64,000 bases of DNA from Arthrobacter sp. B6 (GTDB lineage: Bacteria; Actinomycetota; Actinomycetes; Actinomycetales; Micrococcaceae). The stretch spans positions 1,409,408-1,473,407 of the forward strand of contig NZ_KV467168.1 in NCBI RefSeq assembly GCF_001663775.1, written 5' to 3'. The notes beneath the pieces are model-generated. The model was given only the letters and a program-made list of their open reading frames with translations, was not told the origin of the DNA and made no database searches. Positions 1 to 8,688 of the stretch are shown piece by piece (within the stretch, counting starts at the first letter, position 1; each line of letters starts with the position of its first letter). The position numbers were made by a program, and so were the translations under genes.

Positions 1-1176
1 TGTCTCGGCCAGGAACTCGCGTATCGCCGCCAGGTGGGAGGCCAGAAGTTCGTCGGTGAGAGCCTCCAGGTGTTTCGCCCTGAGGATCTCGATCCGCGCC
101 CGGAGCCGGTGCACATGGCGGTTGTTCCAGTCGTCGACGATGCGCATGGAGAGGTCCTCTTCACGCTGCTGCCGTGCCGCGCGAATACGGCGCCGCCCCT
201 CAGGTACCAGGCGCAGGACCAGGGCCAGCGCCCAGCCTGGCAGCGGCGGGGCCTTGTCGGTTCGAGGCTCCATTCCCAGCGGGAGCATCCCCATGTACGT
301 CCAGCCGCCGATCTCGCGGAAGTCGAACTGGGCGATGAGGCCGAAACGCTCGGCGAGGTGCCGCATGCTGGGACCAATGTCCATGACCGAGTCCGTCATC
401 GGCGTCGACGGCATGGCGGCGTGGGTGGTTTCCCGTTCCCAGTACCCGTGCGGCACACTGACCGGCACCGGCACCGGTTCCACCAGGGTGGTGATGGGCC
501 GGGCCTGCAGAAGATAGAGCTGCCCGCCGGCGAGCGCCCATTCGATGTCCTGCGGAGCGCCTTCGGCGGCTTCAACCTTCCTCGCCAGCTCAGCGATGCG
601 GTGGGCATCATCCGGGGTGATGACGCCGGTGGCGTCATCACTGTTAGCGGTGCCGTCGGCTTTCACAGTCCATGACTCGGGGGTGAGCTCGCCGGAGACG
701 AGCCGGTCGCCGAGTCCGGGCACGGAGTTCACAACCACCTCGTCCCTGGCACCGCTGACAGGATTGGCGCTGAATGCCACACCGGCGGCATCCGCGTGGA
801 TGAGCTCCTGAATGAGAACTCCCATGGGCGCTCCGTCCGCGGAGTCCAGGACTTCCCGGACAGCCGCTGCCAGCGCGTCCCTTCCCCGCACACCGAGAAC
901 TGTTGCATACTTTCCGGCCGATGACTCCTCAGCTGTGTCTTCGTCACCCGAGGAGGAGCGGACGGCGAGGTCGACGTCCCCGAGGACGTCGCGGACTGAC
1001 CTATGCGCCAGGTCGAGTTCCTCCCCTGTGAAGTCCGTCCCGTCGGCGGAGAGGACGACCCCGGCCGGGATCTTGAAGTGGCCCTCCTTCGCAAGGCGGG
1101 CGAGTGCGGTTGCCTTGCGCCCCCAGAGGGCGGGGTCGGCGGGCTGGAGATCGTGGAGTGCTGCGACGGTCCTCAT
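1..1176 (-). CDS. PEP/pyruvate-binding domain protein (PEP synthase-like), 3' end outside window
   Basis: The visible 392 residues match the ATP-grasp-like PEP/pyruvate-binding domain of pyruvate phosphate dikinase, PEP synthase and rifampin phosphotransferase. An AVRSSSGDED block lies at residues 71-80 and SSAGKYATVLGV at 85-96. Further on come QELIHADAAGVAFSANP and DIEWALAGGQLYLLQARPIT, the usual end of this domain. The next 140 residues match the linker that precedes the swivelling His domain, which lies beyond the window. The ATG at 1176 follows an AGGAGG ribosome site by about 9 nt. The N-terminus is shorter than in E. coli PpsA, so a phosphotransferase of the rifampin type or an orphan PEP synthase-like protein is as likely as true PEP synthase. 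The family is clear; the substrate is not. Confidence 0.85.
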   Translation of the reverse strand, partial: MRTVAALHDLQPADPALWGRKATALARLAKEGHFKIPAGVVLSADGTDFTGEELDLAHRSVRDVLGDVDLAVRSSSGDEDTAEESSAGKYATVLGVRGRDALAAAVREVLDSADGAPMGVLIQELIHADAAGVAFSANPVSGARDEVVVNSVPGLGDRLVSGELTPESWTVKADGTANSDDATGVITPDDAHRIAELARKVEAAEGAPQDIEWALAGGQLYLLQARPITTLVEPVPVPVSVPHGYWERETTHAAMPSTPMTDSVMDIGPSMRHLAERFGLIAQFDFREIGGWTYMGMLPLGMEPRTDKAPPLPGWALALVLRLVPEGRRRIRAARQQREEDLSMRIVDDWNNRHVHRLRARIEILRAKHLEALTDELLASHLAAIREFLAET

Positions 1177-1304
1177 GTCCTCGGCCTCCTACAAAACGGA
1201 AGCTTCAGCAGGCCTCCCACACCACCAGAATGCCACGCAGCGGGTCGTTTATGTAGGGCCGTGTGCCCCTAACCTGAGCCACGCACGTGCACCCCTTCCG
1301 GCCG

Positions 1305-1640
1305 CTACCGGTCGGTCTTGACCACCGTGAACAGCACCGCCGAATCTTCTTCGGCTTCGAGGCTGTGCAGCCCGTCCGGGACGATCAGGAGGTCCCCCGT
1401 TTTGCCCTGCCAGGCCTCGCCGTCGGCCTTGAGCCAGACTGATCCCTTCAGCACAAAGACCGTGGCCTCGCCGGGGTTCTGGTGTTCGCTGAGCTGCGTA
1501 CCGGCACGGAAGGCCATGACGGTCTGGCGCAGTTTCTTCTCATGGCCGCCGTAGGCCGTGTCAGCGGCCCTTCCGCTGGGTGCCGCCACGGCGGCTGTGA
1601 TCTGCTGACGGGCCAGGGCATCGATCGAAATTTTCTGCAT
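1305..1640 (-). CDS. Small cupin-domain protein
   Basis: This 111-residue protein is a single cupin barrel. Motif 1 appears as AGTQLSEHQNPGEATVFVLKG (about residues 46-66) and motif 2 as GDLLIVPDGLHSLEAEE (about 82-98). His and Glu positions that could bind a metal are present (HQNPGE, and H in GLHSL). Proteins of this size and layout are usually described only as cupin-domain proteins; some bind metals or act in stress responses, so no reaction is assigned. There is no clear Shine-Dalgarno. A TACGGT hexamer at 1647-1652 (minus strand) ends 6 nt before the ATG, which suggests a leaderless mRNA. Confidence 0.85.
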   Translation of the reverse strand: MQKISIDALARQQITAAVAAPSGRAADTAYGGHEKKLRQTVMAFRAGTQLSEHQNPGEATVFVLKGSVWLKADGEAWQGKTGDLLIVPDGLHSLEAEEDSAVLFTVVKTDR

Positions 1641-1742
1641 GAGGCAACCGTACCCACGGCAGCCCGCTTTGCCGAGGGCCGGCAGAGCGGCTCTCAGGAC
1701 TGGTGGAGCTGGGTGCTGAAGTGGTGGCTGTTCGCGGCTGTT

Positions 1743-2627
1743 TCAGACTGCCCGGTCAATGCTGCCCCCTTCGGGGGCAATGGTGAGGGGCGCGCGTTGC
1801 AGGCGGGTGAGGGCTGCGGCTGCTTCACTGTCCGGCTCTGCGGTGTAGGTGAGGATGCGGTGTCCGGAATCGTCGGGCATGGTCAGGACCTCGAACCCGA
1901 GCAGTGCGCCGAGTTGGGGGTGGTTGAGGGTTTTCTGCCCTGACATGCAGTTCTCCACCGGGTGTTCTGCCCACATGGCGCCGAACTCGGGGCTTTTGAG
2001 GGTCAGCTCCCCAACGAGCGCGGCCAGGCCGGTATCGTCGGCGAACCGTCCGGAGAGCAGCCGGAGTGACGCGACGGCTCGGCCGGCCTCCGAGCGCCAG
2101 TGCGGATACAGGCTGCGGGTGGCCTCGTCCAGGAAAAGCATCCGGGTGATGTTCGGCCGTGCGGACGGCGTGTCCGGTGCGTCGAAATCAACGTGCGAAG
2201 CCACGAGCCGGTGCCCGGCCCGGTTCCAGGCGAGGACTTCGGTGCGTTTGCCGAGCACCACTGCGGGGACACCGCCCATCGAATCGACCAGGCGCTTTGT
2301 CCCGGGCCGCACGTGGTCCGGCCGGTCGCGCGAAGTTCTAGGGTTGCGGCGTTTGATGCCGGAGAGGTCGGCGAGGTGTTTCCTTTCGACGTCGGTCAGG
2401 GCCAGTGCCCGGGCCAGGGAATGAACGACGGCGTCGGAGGCGTTGGCGTGCTGCCCCTGTTCCAGCCGGGCGTAGTAGGTCACGCTCATGCCGGCCAGCA
2501 TGGCCACTTCCTCGCGCCGCAGGCCGGGCACCCGGCGGGTGCCGTAGTCCATCAGGCCGACGTCGGCCGGGCTGAGGGCGGCCCGCCGTTTGCGGAGGAA
2601 GTCGCCCATGGCTGCTGGTTGGTTCAT
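1743..2627 (-). CDS. XRE-family regulator with MmyB-like ligand-binding domain
   Basis: The 294-residue protein begins with an HTH of the Cro/CI type (about residues 8-80, with RRVPGLRREEVAMLAGMS and YYARLEQG, typical of this group). The rest (about 105-275) resembles the MmyB-like domain, a PAS-like fold thought to bind small hydrophobic ligands. It is transcribed divergently from an MFS exporter gene 138 bp away, and a 27-bp palindrome lies between them at 2658-2684. Inference: it represses the exporter and itself and is released by a compound the exporter removes. The start is placed at the ATG at 2627; SD support is weak and an AATACT -10-like hexamer lies about 7 nt upstream, so a very short leader is possible. 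Confidence 0.88.
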   Translation of the reverse strand: MNQPAAMGDFLRKRRAALSPADVGLMDYGTRRVPGLRREEVAMLAGMSVTYYARLEQGQHANASDAVVHSLARALALTDVERKHLADLSGIKRRNPRTSRDRPDHVRPGTKRLVDSMGGVPAVVLGKRTEVLAWNRAGHRLVASHVDFDAPDTPSARPNITRMLFLDEATRSLYPHWRSEAGRAVASLRLLSGRFADDTGLAALVGELTLKSPEFGAMWAEHPVENCMSGQKTLNHPQLGALLGFEVLTMPDDSGHRILTYTAEPDSEAAAALTRLQRAPLTIAPEGGSIDRAV

Positions 2628-2657
2628 ACCTGGAAGTATTCACGAACTTTCCCGAAC

Positions 2658-2684
2658 GTGGGTAGCACTGCCAGTGCTACCCAC
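2658..2684. promoter_or_regulatory. 27-bp perfect palindrome, probable operator of the divergent regulator/exporter pair
   Basis: Two 13-bp arms, GTGGGTAGCACTG (2658-2670) and its exact reverse complement (2672-2684), flank one central base. It lies 31 bp upstream of the MmyB-like regulator start and 82 bp upstream of the MFS start, between the two divergent genes. Position and symmetry fit a dimeric HTH operator controlling both. It is not followed by a T-run in either direction, so a terminator is less likely. Confidence 0.7.
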
Positions 2685-2765
2685 AACACGGCGTGGCTGT
2701 TCCTGCCCGGCGTCGGCAGGGTGGAGTGGAAAACCCGCCCGCACACCCAGATTGGATTCCCCGCG

Positions 2766-4244
2766 ATGACAGCCAACGACACCACGCCACTCCCCCAGCT
2801 CACGGCACAACCAGAAGCGCCCACATCGCCGATCCAACCGGGTCCTGTCCGGATGACCAGGCGTCAGCGGCTGACCATGGTCCTGCTGCTGACTGCCAGC
2901 TTCACCCTCGCGGTGGACTTCTCCATCCTGAACGTCGCGCTCCCCCGGATCGGAGCCGACGTCGGGTTTTCACTGGAGCATCTGCAGTGGATCGCCACCT
3001 CCTTCGCACTGTGCGCGGCCGGATTCACCCTGTTCTTTGGCCGGGTGGCTGACCTGTTTGGCCGTAAACGGCTTTTCATCGGCGGCATGGCGCTGCTCGG
3101 GATCGGCTCGCTCGTGGGCGGCCTCGCCACTGAGCCCGGGCTTCTGCTTGCCGCCCGCGTCGCCCAAGGCCTCGCGACGGCGGCCGTCACTCCGGCCGCG
3201 TTGTCGCTGCTCACCACGTCCTTCCCGGAAGGTCCGCTGCGGGATAAAGCACTGGGCCTGAACGGGTCACTGATGGCCGCCGAGTTCACCGCCGGCGCGG
3301 TCCTCGGCGGGCTTCTGACCGACCTGCTGTCCTGGCGGTGGGCGTTTTTCATCAACGTCCCCATCGCCGTCTTCGTCCTGATCCTCGCTCCGAAACTCCT
3401 CACCGAAACAGCGCGTGGGAACCGGACCAAACTGGATGTCCCGGGCGCGGTCACCGTGACCCTGGCACTGCTGCTGCTCGTCTTCGGCCTGACCAGCGCC
3501 GGTGAGCGAGGCTGGGCCGAACCTCTGGCGTGGGGACCGCTGGCAGCCGGCCTTGCCCTGTTCGTCGTGTTCTTCCTCATCGAAAAAAACACCTCAAACG
3601 CGCTGGTGCCCGTGGCCGTCCTGAGGCGGAACAACATCGCGTGGGGCAACATCGCCGGGATCCTGGCGTTCGCCACCGAAACGTCGCTGGTATTCGTCCT
3701 GACCCTCTACCTCCAGCAGGTCCTGGGCTATACCCCGCTCGGGGCAGGGCTGGCCTTCGCCGTCCTGGGCATCGGCACCGTTGTCGGCGGGATCATTGCC
3801 CCGCAACTGATCGGCAGGCTCGGCAGCAGGAACACGATCATCACCGGCCTCACCATCCAGGCTGCCGCCACCGGATCCCTGCTCTTCATCAACACCGATC
3901 AGACATCACTGATCATCGTGCTGGTCGCCACGTTCATCGGAGGCGTCGCGAACCTCGCCGCCATCGTCGGGTTCATGGTCACCGCCACCACCGGGCTCCC
4001 CAACACCGAACAGGGCCTCGCCACCGGTCTGACCACCATGAGCCAACAAATCGGCATCACCATGGGCATTCCCGTCATGAGCGCCATCATCGCCGCGTCC
4101 CTGCTCCGGCACGGCGACCACGGCGCACCCCGGCAAGTACTGGGAGCGGTACTGCCCGCCATCGGAATCAACGCCGCCCTTTGCCTGGCAGCAGCGCTCC
4201 TGGTGGCACTGTTCCTTCGCCGACCCGCCCCCGCCGCGTACTGA
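2766..4244 (+). CDS. DHA2-type MFS multidrug exporter (14 TM segments)
   Basis: The 492-residue integral membrane protein matches the drug:H+ antiporter 2 branch (EmrB/QacA-like). It has SFTLAVDFSILNVALPRIG in TM1, the motif A-like loop GRVADLFGRKRLF between TM2 and TM3, and WRWAFFINVPIAV at the motif C/TM5-6 region. Length and hydrophobic pattern suit 14 helices. The ATG at 2766 was chosen because the N-terminal soluble tail starts there and upstream codons run into the divergent regulator region. No strong SD is visible; MTRRQRL at about 2853 is a possible alternative start. The gene is probably controlled by the MmyB-like regulator. The drug or metabolite exported cannot be read from sequence. 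Confidence 0.9.
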   Translation: MTANDTTPLPQLTAQPEAPTSPIQPGPVRMTRRQRLTMVLLLTASFTLAVDFSILNVALPRIGADVGFSLEHLQWIATSFALCAAGFTLFFGRVADLFGRKRLFIGGMALLGIGSLVGGLATEPGLLLAARVAQGLATAAVTPAALSLLTTSFPEGPLRDKALGLNGSLMAAEFTAGAVLGGLLTDLLSWRWAFFINVPIAVFVLILAPKLLTETARGNRTKLDVPGAVTVTLALLLLVFGLTSAGERGWAEPLAWGPLAAGLALFVVFFLIEKNTSNALVPVAVLRRNNIAWGNIAGILAFATETSLVFVLTLYLQQVLGYTPLGAGLAFAVLGIGTVVGGIIAPQLIGRLGSRNTIITGLTIQAAATGSLLFINTDQTSLIIVLVATFIGGVANLAAIVGFMVTATTGLPNTEQGLATGLTTMSQQIGITMGIPVMSAIIAASLLRHGDHGAPRQVLGAVLPAIGINAALCLAAALLVALFLRRPAPAAY

Positions 4245-4369
4245 TCTCCGCTGCGATGCACCAATACCTCCCACTATTGACACTCACAGGCAACAACATC
4301 GCCGGACGGCGACCTTCTTCTTCTGGGCCGCGAGATGCACCCATCGGCGTTTCACCATAGGGTGGCCAA

Positions 4370-4996
4370 GTGGGTACAAGCACCGTTAGGTCCGGCGAAC
4401 AGATTGACAGGCAGTCGCGCATTCTCGAAGCGGCGATGGATCTGCTGTCGCGCCACGGCATCTCAGGTGTCAACATGCGCGCCGTGGCGCGCGAAGCCGG
4501 AGTAGCACTGGGGCTCGTCAACTACTACTACGAAGACAAGTCCTGCTTGATCCGTGCGGCCCTGCATCGAATCGACGAGCACGACCTTATGCTGGTCGAG
4601 CCCGACCCTGATTCAGCCCCGGACGAACAGCTCCGCAAGTCTCTCCGGCGCGTTGCGGGCGCGGAACTCCTGACCACACGATATTTGTCCCTGCGTCTCC
4701 ACCTTTGGGCTCTCGCCCAGGCCAGTGAAGACTTCGCACAAATCAATGCGGAGGCGTTCGAGCGGTATCTCGCTGGTCTCGCGACTCTGATAGGCAATGC
4801 CAATCCCGAGCTCTCCCGCGATGAGTGCAGGGAACGGGCAGCGGACATCGTCGTCGTCCAGAACGGCATGTGGCTAACCGCTCTCCTCGGCGTTGATAAG
4901 GCATCAATCCAGCGGAACATCGCCCACACGGAGGACATCGCCTTCGCCCCTTCGCGCAAGAAGGAGCGCGGGCTGGGCGAGTCCAAAGAGTCCTAA
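4370..4996 (+). CDS. TetR-family regulator, probable repressor of the betaine genes (BetI-like role)
   Basis: The 208-residue protein has an N-terminal TetR HTH (about residues 15-65: ILEAAMDLLSRHGISGVNM, then VAREAGVALGLVNYYYEDKS) and a helical C-terminal ligand domain. It starts at GTG 4370 after an AGGGTGG site. The betaine aldehyde dehydrogenase/choline dehydrogenase operon follows on the same strand. Two TTGAAC-N4-GTTCAA boxes lie just after its stop, and matching boxes precede the BCCT transporter gene. Inference: this is the choline-sensing repressor, as BetI is in other bacteria, but the C-terminal domain is not close enough to E. coli BetI by eye to name it so. No such box precedes the gene itself. 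Confidence 0.82.
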   Translation: MGTSTVRSGEQIDRQSRILEAAMDLLSRHGISGVNMRAVAREAGVALGLVNYYYEDKSCLIRAALHRIDEHDLMLVEPDPDSAPDEQLRKSLRRVAGAELLTTRYLSLRLHLWALAQASEDFAQINAEAFERYLAGLATLIGNANPELSRDECRERAADIVVVQNGMWLTALLGVDKASIQRNIAHTEDIAFAPSRKKERGLGESKES

Positions 4997-5034
4997 CTAC
5001 CCCCTCATCCAGCGGAAGGACCTTTGTGCCCACT

Positions 5035-5100
5035 GTTGAACATTTGTTCAGATTTACTCTTGAACGTTTGTTCAAGATGGACTAATCTTCATTGTATGAC
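5035..5100 (+). promoter_or_regulatory. Betaine operon promoter with two TetR-type operator boxes
   Basis: Box 1 (5036-5051) is TTGAAC-ATTT-GTTCAG. Box 2 is an exact palindrome, CTTGAAC-GTTT-GTTCAAG (5059-5076). Their centres are 24 bp apart. A TATGAC -10 element at 5095-5100 lies 18 bp after TTCAAG (5071-5076), which would be the -35, so box 2 covers the -35. The same arrangement is found at 8624-8688. A leader of about 240 nt (to 5349) separates this promoter from the betB start; it is GC-rich and holds no gene or known riboswitch I recognise. Confidence 0.75.
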
Positions 5101-5349
5101 CTACGCCACACAGTTCACTTCGAGGACGCCGACGCGGGCCGCAGCGGGCGGCGGGCAGTCCTAGCGATCAAGCGTCCTCCACCAGGACAGCCACGATGCA
5201 GCCCCGTGGCCCCTGCACGGCATGCGCCCCGAGCACCGGCACCGTGGCACCCCTGCAGCAGGTCGGCACATCGTCCCGCCGCGGCGGATCGGGAGCCAAC
5301 CACAAGACCGTGGCCGTACTACTCATCCCCGCACCACCCAAGGAGAACC

Positions 5350-6846
5350 ATGACGGATACCGCATCCACCCTGTTCATCAACGGCTCGTGGGAGCCGGCC
5401 GCGTCCAGCGCGGTGCGTGAAATTCGCAACCCGGCCGACGGCGAACTGGTCGCCACCGTGTCCGAGGCCGGGCGGGAAGACGCCGAGCGCGCCATCGCTG
5501 CGGCCCGCGCAGCCTTCGACTCCGGCGCCTGGTCCTCGGTTCCGGCCCCTGAGCGCGGCGCCTTCCTCCTCAAGGTCGCCGCGGAACTGCGTGACCGCCG
5601 CGAAAAATTCGCCCGCGCCGAATCGCTGGACACCGGGAAACGCATCATCGAAAGCCGCATTGACATAGACGACATCGCCGCCTGCTTCGAATATTTCGGA
5701 AGGCTCGCAGGCCAGCAGTCGGGCCGCGTGGTCGACGCCGGGGACCCCGCCGTCGTTAGCAGGATTGTCTACGAGCCGGTGGGTGTCTGCGGCCTGATCA
5801 CGCCCTGGAACTACCCCCTGCTTCAAGCCGCGTGGAAGATCGCCCCGGCGTTGGCCGCCGGTTGCACCTTCGTCCTCAAGCCCTCCGAGCTGACCCCGTC
5901 CACCGCGATCCTGACCATGCAGCTGCTGCAGGACCTGGGCCTTCCGGACGGTGTTGCGAACCTCGTAACCGGCGCCGGCGCGCAGGCGGGGGCGCCGCTC
6001 TCGGAACACCCCGACGTCGACCTGGTCTCCTTCACGGGCGGGCTGGAGACCGGCAAGCGTATTGCCGCGGCTGCTGCCGGCACCGTGAAGAAGGTGGCGC
6101 TGGAGCTCGGCGGCAAGAACCCCAACGTGGTATTCGCCGACGCGGACTTCGACGCCGCCGTCGACAATGCCCTGAACGGGGCGTTTGTGCACTCCGGGCA
6201 GGTCTGCTCCGCCGGGGCGCGGCTGGTGGTTGAGGAATCGATCGCCGAGCGCTTCGTCGATGAGCTGGTCCGCCGCGCCCAGGACATCCGCATCGGCGGC
6301 CCGTTCGATGAAGCTGCCGAAACCGGACCGCTGATTTCCGCGGCCCACCGGGACAAGGTACACACCTACGTCCAGCGCGGAGTGGAGGAGGGTGCGCGGC
6401 TGCGGTGCGGTGGCGCGGCACCTGTTGGAGAGCAGTACGACGCCGGTTTCTACTACCAGCCAACCGTCCTGGACCGCGTGCAGAAGGGGATGTCCGTCGT
6501 CGTGGATGAAGCCTTCGGCCCGGTAGTGACCGTTGAGACCTTCCGCACCGAGGATGAAGCGGTCGCGACCGCCAACGACACCATCTATGGGCTGGCCGGG
6601 GCGGTCTGGACCCAGGACGCCGGCAAGGCGCAGCGTGTGGCGGGCCGGTTGCGGCACGGCACCGTCTGGATCAACGACTACCACCCCTACCTCCCGCAGG
6701 CCGAATGGGGCGGCTTCGGCCAGTCCGGCGTCGGCCGCGAGCTCGGGCCGACCGGCCTGGCTGAATACCAGGAGTCCAAGCACATCTACCAGAACACCAG
6801 CCCGCAGGTAACGGGCTGGTTCGCTGACCACGGCAAGGAGAACTAG
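5350..6846 (+). CDS. betB: Betaine-aldehyde dehydrogenase family enzyme
   Basis: A 498-residue aldehyde dehydrogenase that should oxidise betaine aldehyde to glycine betaine with NAD(P)+. The general-base glutamate is E252 in ALELGGKNPNVV and the nucleophile is C286 in HSGQVCSAGARLVV. The N-terminal TLFINGSWEPAA and the C-terminal NDYHPYLPQAEWGGFGQSGVGRE match the BADH branch. The ATG at 5350 follows AAGGAG (5340-5345); a longer frame upstream has no SD. The stop codon directly abuts the start of the choline dehydrogenase gene, so the two are co-transcribed. The assignment rests on family motifs plus the neighbouring choline oxidase-type gene and transporter; another aminoaldehyde substrate is possible but less likely. 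Confidence 0.92.
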   Translation: MTDTASTLFINGSWEPAASSAVREIRNPADGELVATVSEAGREDAERAIAAARAAFDSGAWSSVPAPERGAFLLKVAAELRDRREKFARAESLDTGKRIIESRIDIDDIAACFEYFGRLAGQQSGRVVDAGDPAVVSRIVYEPVGVCGLITPWNYPLLQAAWKIAPALAAGCTFVLKPSELTPSTAILTMQLLQDLGLPDGVANLVTGAGAQAGAPLSEHPDVDLVSFTGGLETGKRIAAAAAGTVKKVALELGGKNPNVVFADADFDAAVDNALNGAFVHSGQVCSAGARLVVEESIAERFVDELVRRAQDIRIGGPFDEAAETGPLISAAHRDKVHTYVQRGVEEGARLRCGGAAPVGEQYDAGFYYQPTVLDRVQKGMSVVVDEAFGPVVTVETFRTEDEAVATANDTIYGLAGAVWTQDAGKAQRVAGRLRHGTVWINDYHPYLPQAEWGGFGQSGVGRELGPTGLAEYQESKHIYQNTSPQVTGWFADHGKEN

Positions 6847-8487
6847 ATGCACATCGACAACGTTGAGAACCTCAACGACCGCGGGTTCGACTACATCGTC
6901 GTCGGCGGCGGATCCGCCGGAGCCGCAGTCGCCGCCAGGCTGAGTGAGGACCCGGCCGTGTCCGTGGCGCTGGTGGAGGCCGGCCCGGACGACCGCGGGG
7001 TGCCCGAAGTACTGCAGCTGGACCGCTGGATGGAGCTGCTCGAATCCGGCTACGACTGGGACTACCCGATCGAACCGCAGGAGAACGGCAACTCCTTCAT
7101 GCGCCACTCCCGTGCCAAGGTCATGGGTGGCTGCTCCAGCCACAACTCCTGCATCGCCTTCTGGGCACCGCGCGAAGACCTGGACGAGTGGGAGTCCAAG
7201 TACGGCGCCACCGGCTGGAACGCTGAGGCCGCCTGGCCGCTGTACCAGCGGCTGGAGACCAACGACGACGCCGGCCCCGACGCGCCGCACCACGGAGACT
7301 CAGGACCCGTGCACCTGATGAACGTGCCCCCGGCGGACCCCGCCGGCGTCGCGCTCCTGGATGCCTGCGAACAGGCCGGAATTCCCCGGGCGAAATTCAA
7401 CGCCGGCACCACGGTGATCAATGGCGCGAACTTCTTCCAGATCAACCGCCGCGTGGACGGCACCCGCTCCTCCAGCTCGGTCTCCTACATTCACCCGATC
7501 ATCGAGCGCGAGAACTTCACACTGCTGACCGGCCTGCGCGCCCGCCAACTGGTGTTCGACGCGGACAAGCGGTGCACCGGCGTCGATGTCGTGGATTCCG
7601 CGTTCGGCCGGACCCACCGGCTGTCCGCGCGTTGCGAGGTTGTTCTGTCCACCGGTGCCATCGACTCACCCAAGCTGCTCATGCTTTCCGGCATCGGACC
7701 CGCCGCGCACCTCTCGGGGCACGGCATCGAGGTCCTGGTCGACTCCCCCGGCGTCGGCGAGCACCTCCAGGACCACCCCGAAGGCGTCGTGCAGTTCGAG
7801 GCGAGGCAGCCGATGGTACAGACTTCGACGCAGTGGTGGGAGATCGGCATCTTCACGCCCACCGAGGAAGGCCTGGACCGCCCGGACCTGATGATGCACT
7901 ACGGCTCCGTCCCGTTCGACATGAACACGCTGCGGTACGGCTACCCGACCACGGAGAACGGCTTCAGCCTCACCCCGAACGTCACACACGCCCGCTCCCG
8001 CGGTACAGTCCGGCTGCGCAGCCGGGACTTCCGCGACAAGCCGATGGTGGATCCGCGGTACTTCACTGATCCGGAGGGCCACGACATGCGCGTCATGGTC
8101 GCCGGCATCCGCAAGGCCCGAGAAATCGCCGCCCAGCCTGCCATGGCCGAATGGACCGGCCGGGAGCTCTCGCCCGGCATCGACGCGCAGACCGATGAGG
8201 AACTGCAGGACTACATCCGCAAGACGCACAACACCGTCTACCACCCGGTCGGCACCGTCCGCATGGGCCCGGCCGACGACGAGATGTCACCGCTCGATCC
8301 CGAGCTTCGGGTCAAGGGCGTCACCGGCCTGCGCGTCGCCGACGCCTCCGTTATGCCCGAACACGTCACGGTCAACCCCAACATCACCGTCATGATGATC
8401 GGGGAACGCTGCGCGGACCTCATCCGCGCCAGTCGCACCGGGGAAACAGCGACGGCCGAGGCGGAGCTCAGCGCGGCCCTGGCCTGA
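6847..8487 (+). CDS. betA: Choline dehydrogenase, GMC flavoprotein
   Basis: The 546-residue GMC oxidoreductase should oxidise choline to betaine aldehyde at an FAD. The dinucleotide motif FDYIVVGGGSAGAAVAARL is at about residues 14-32. The second GMC signature is GAIDSPKLLMLSGIGP. The C-terminal active site has HPVGTVRMGP and VNPNITVMMIGERCADLI, with the conserved His and Asn. It starts with the ATG directly after the stop of the aldehyde dehydrogenase gene, consistent with translational coupling. A hairpin at 8543-8580 ends the operon. Related choline oxidases of Arthrobacter use oxygen and share the GMC fold; whether this enzyme is an oxidase or a dehydrogenase cannot be decided by eye. Confidence 0.9.
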   Translation: MHIDNVENLNDRGFDYIVVGGGSAGAAVAARLSEDPAVSVALVEAGPDDRGVPEVLQLDRWMELLESGYDWDYPIEPQENGNSFMRHSRAKVMGGCSSHNSCIAFWAPREDLDEWESKYGATGWNAEAAWPLYQRLETNDDAGPDAPHHGDSGPVHLMNVPPADPAGVALLDACEQAGIPRAKFNAGTTVINGANFFQINRRVDGTRSSSSVSYIHPIIERENFTLLTGLRARQLVFDADKRCTGVDVVDSAFGRTHRLSARCEVVLSTGAIDSPKLLMLSGIGPAAHLSGHGIEVLVDSPGVGEHLQDHPEGVVQFEARQPMVQTSTQWWEIGIFTPTEEGLDRPDLMMHYGSVPFDMNTLRYGYPTTENGFSLTPNVTHARSRGTVRLRSRDFRDKPMVDPRYFTDPEGHDMRVMVAGIRKAREIAAQPAMAEWTGRELSPGIDAQTDEELQDYIRKTHNTVYHPVGTVRMGPADDEMSPLDPELRVKGVTGLRVADASVMPEHVTVNPNITVMMIGERCADLIRASRTGETATAEAELSAALA

Positions 8488-8542
8488 CCCCCCTGGCCTG
8501 ACCAGCAGCGCGCCCCACAGCGGGCTCCGGAGCCGATGCCAA

Positions 8543-8580
8543 ACCCGGTGGAGGGATGCCTCACGCCCCCTCCACCGGGT
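8543..8580 (+). terminator. Hairpin terminator after the betaine operon
   Basis: The 13-bp stem ACCCGGTGGAGGG (8543-8555) pairs perfectly with 8568-8580 across a 12-nt loop and is followed by CTTT. It lies 56 nt after the choline dehydrogenase stop. Confidence 0.75.
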
Positions 8581-8623
8581 CTTTCCGCAGCAGCCCGGGT
8601 CTATCGCGCCAAGGGGAATTAAT

Positions 8624-8688
8624 CTTGAACATTCTTTATCCAGAAGTCTTGAACACATGTTCAATGTGAACTAATCTCCTCATATGAC
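8624..8688 (+). promoter_or_regulatory. BCCT-transporter promoter with the same two-box operator
   Basis: A degenerate box with one intact arm, CTTGAAC-ATTC-TTTATC (8624-8640), is followed by CTTGAAC-ACAT-GTTCAAT (8648-8665). Centres are 24 bp apart, exactly as in the betaine operon promoter. TATGAC at 8683-8688 is 17 bp after TTCAAT (8660-8665), the likely -35. Beyond the -10, CCTA-GCCACAC is also shared with 5101-5111, so the two promoters probably arose by duplication or are held together by selection. Confidence 0.75.

Noticed and set aside
2100..2765. 222 extra N-terminal codons for the DHA2 exporter
   Set aside because: They overlap the divergent regulator gene and the palindrome; exporters of this family start close to TM1.
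4277..4282. TTGACA as -35 of the TetR gene
   Set aside because: No acceptable -10 at 16-19 bp; not listed as a promoter.
5323..7293. 656-residue open frame on the minus strand across betB/betA
   Set aside because: It is antisense to two clear enzymes; high-GC codon bias keeps the opposite strand open. No domain or SD.
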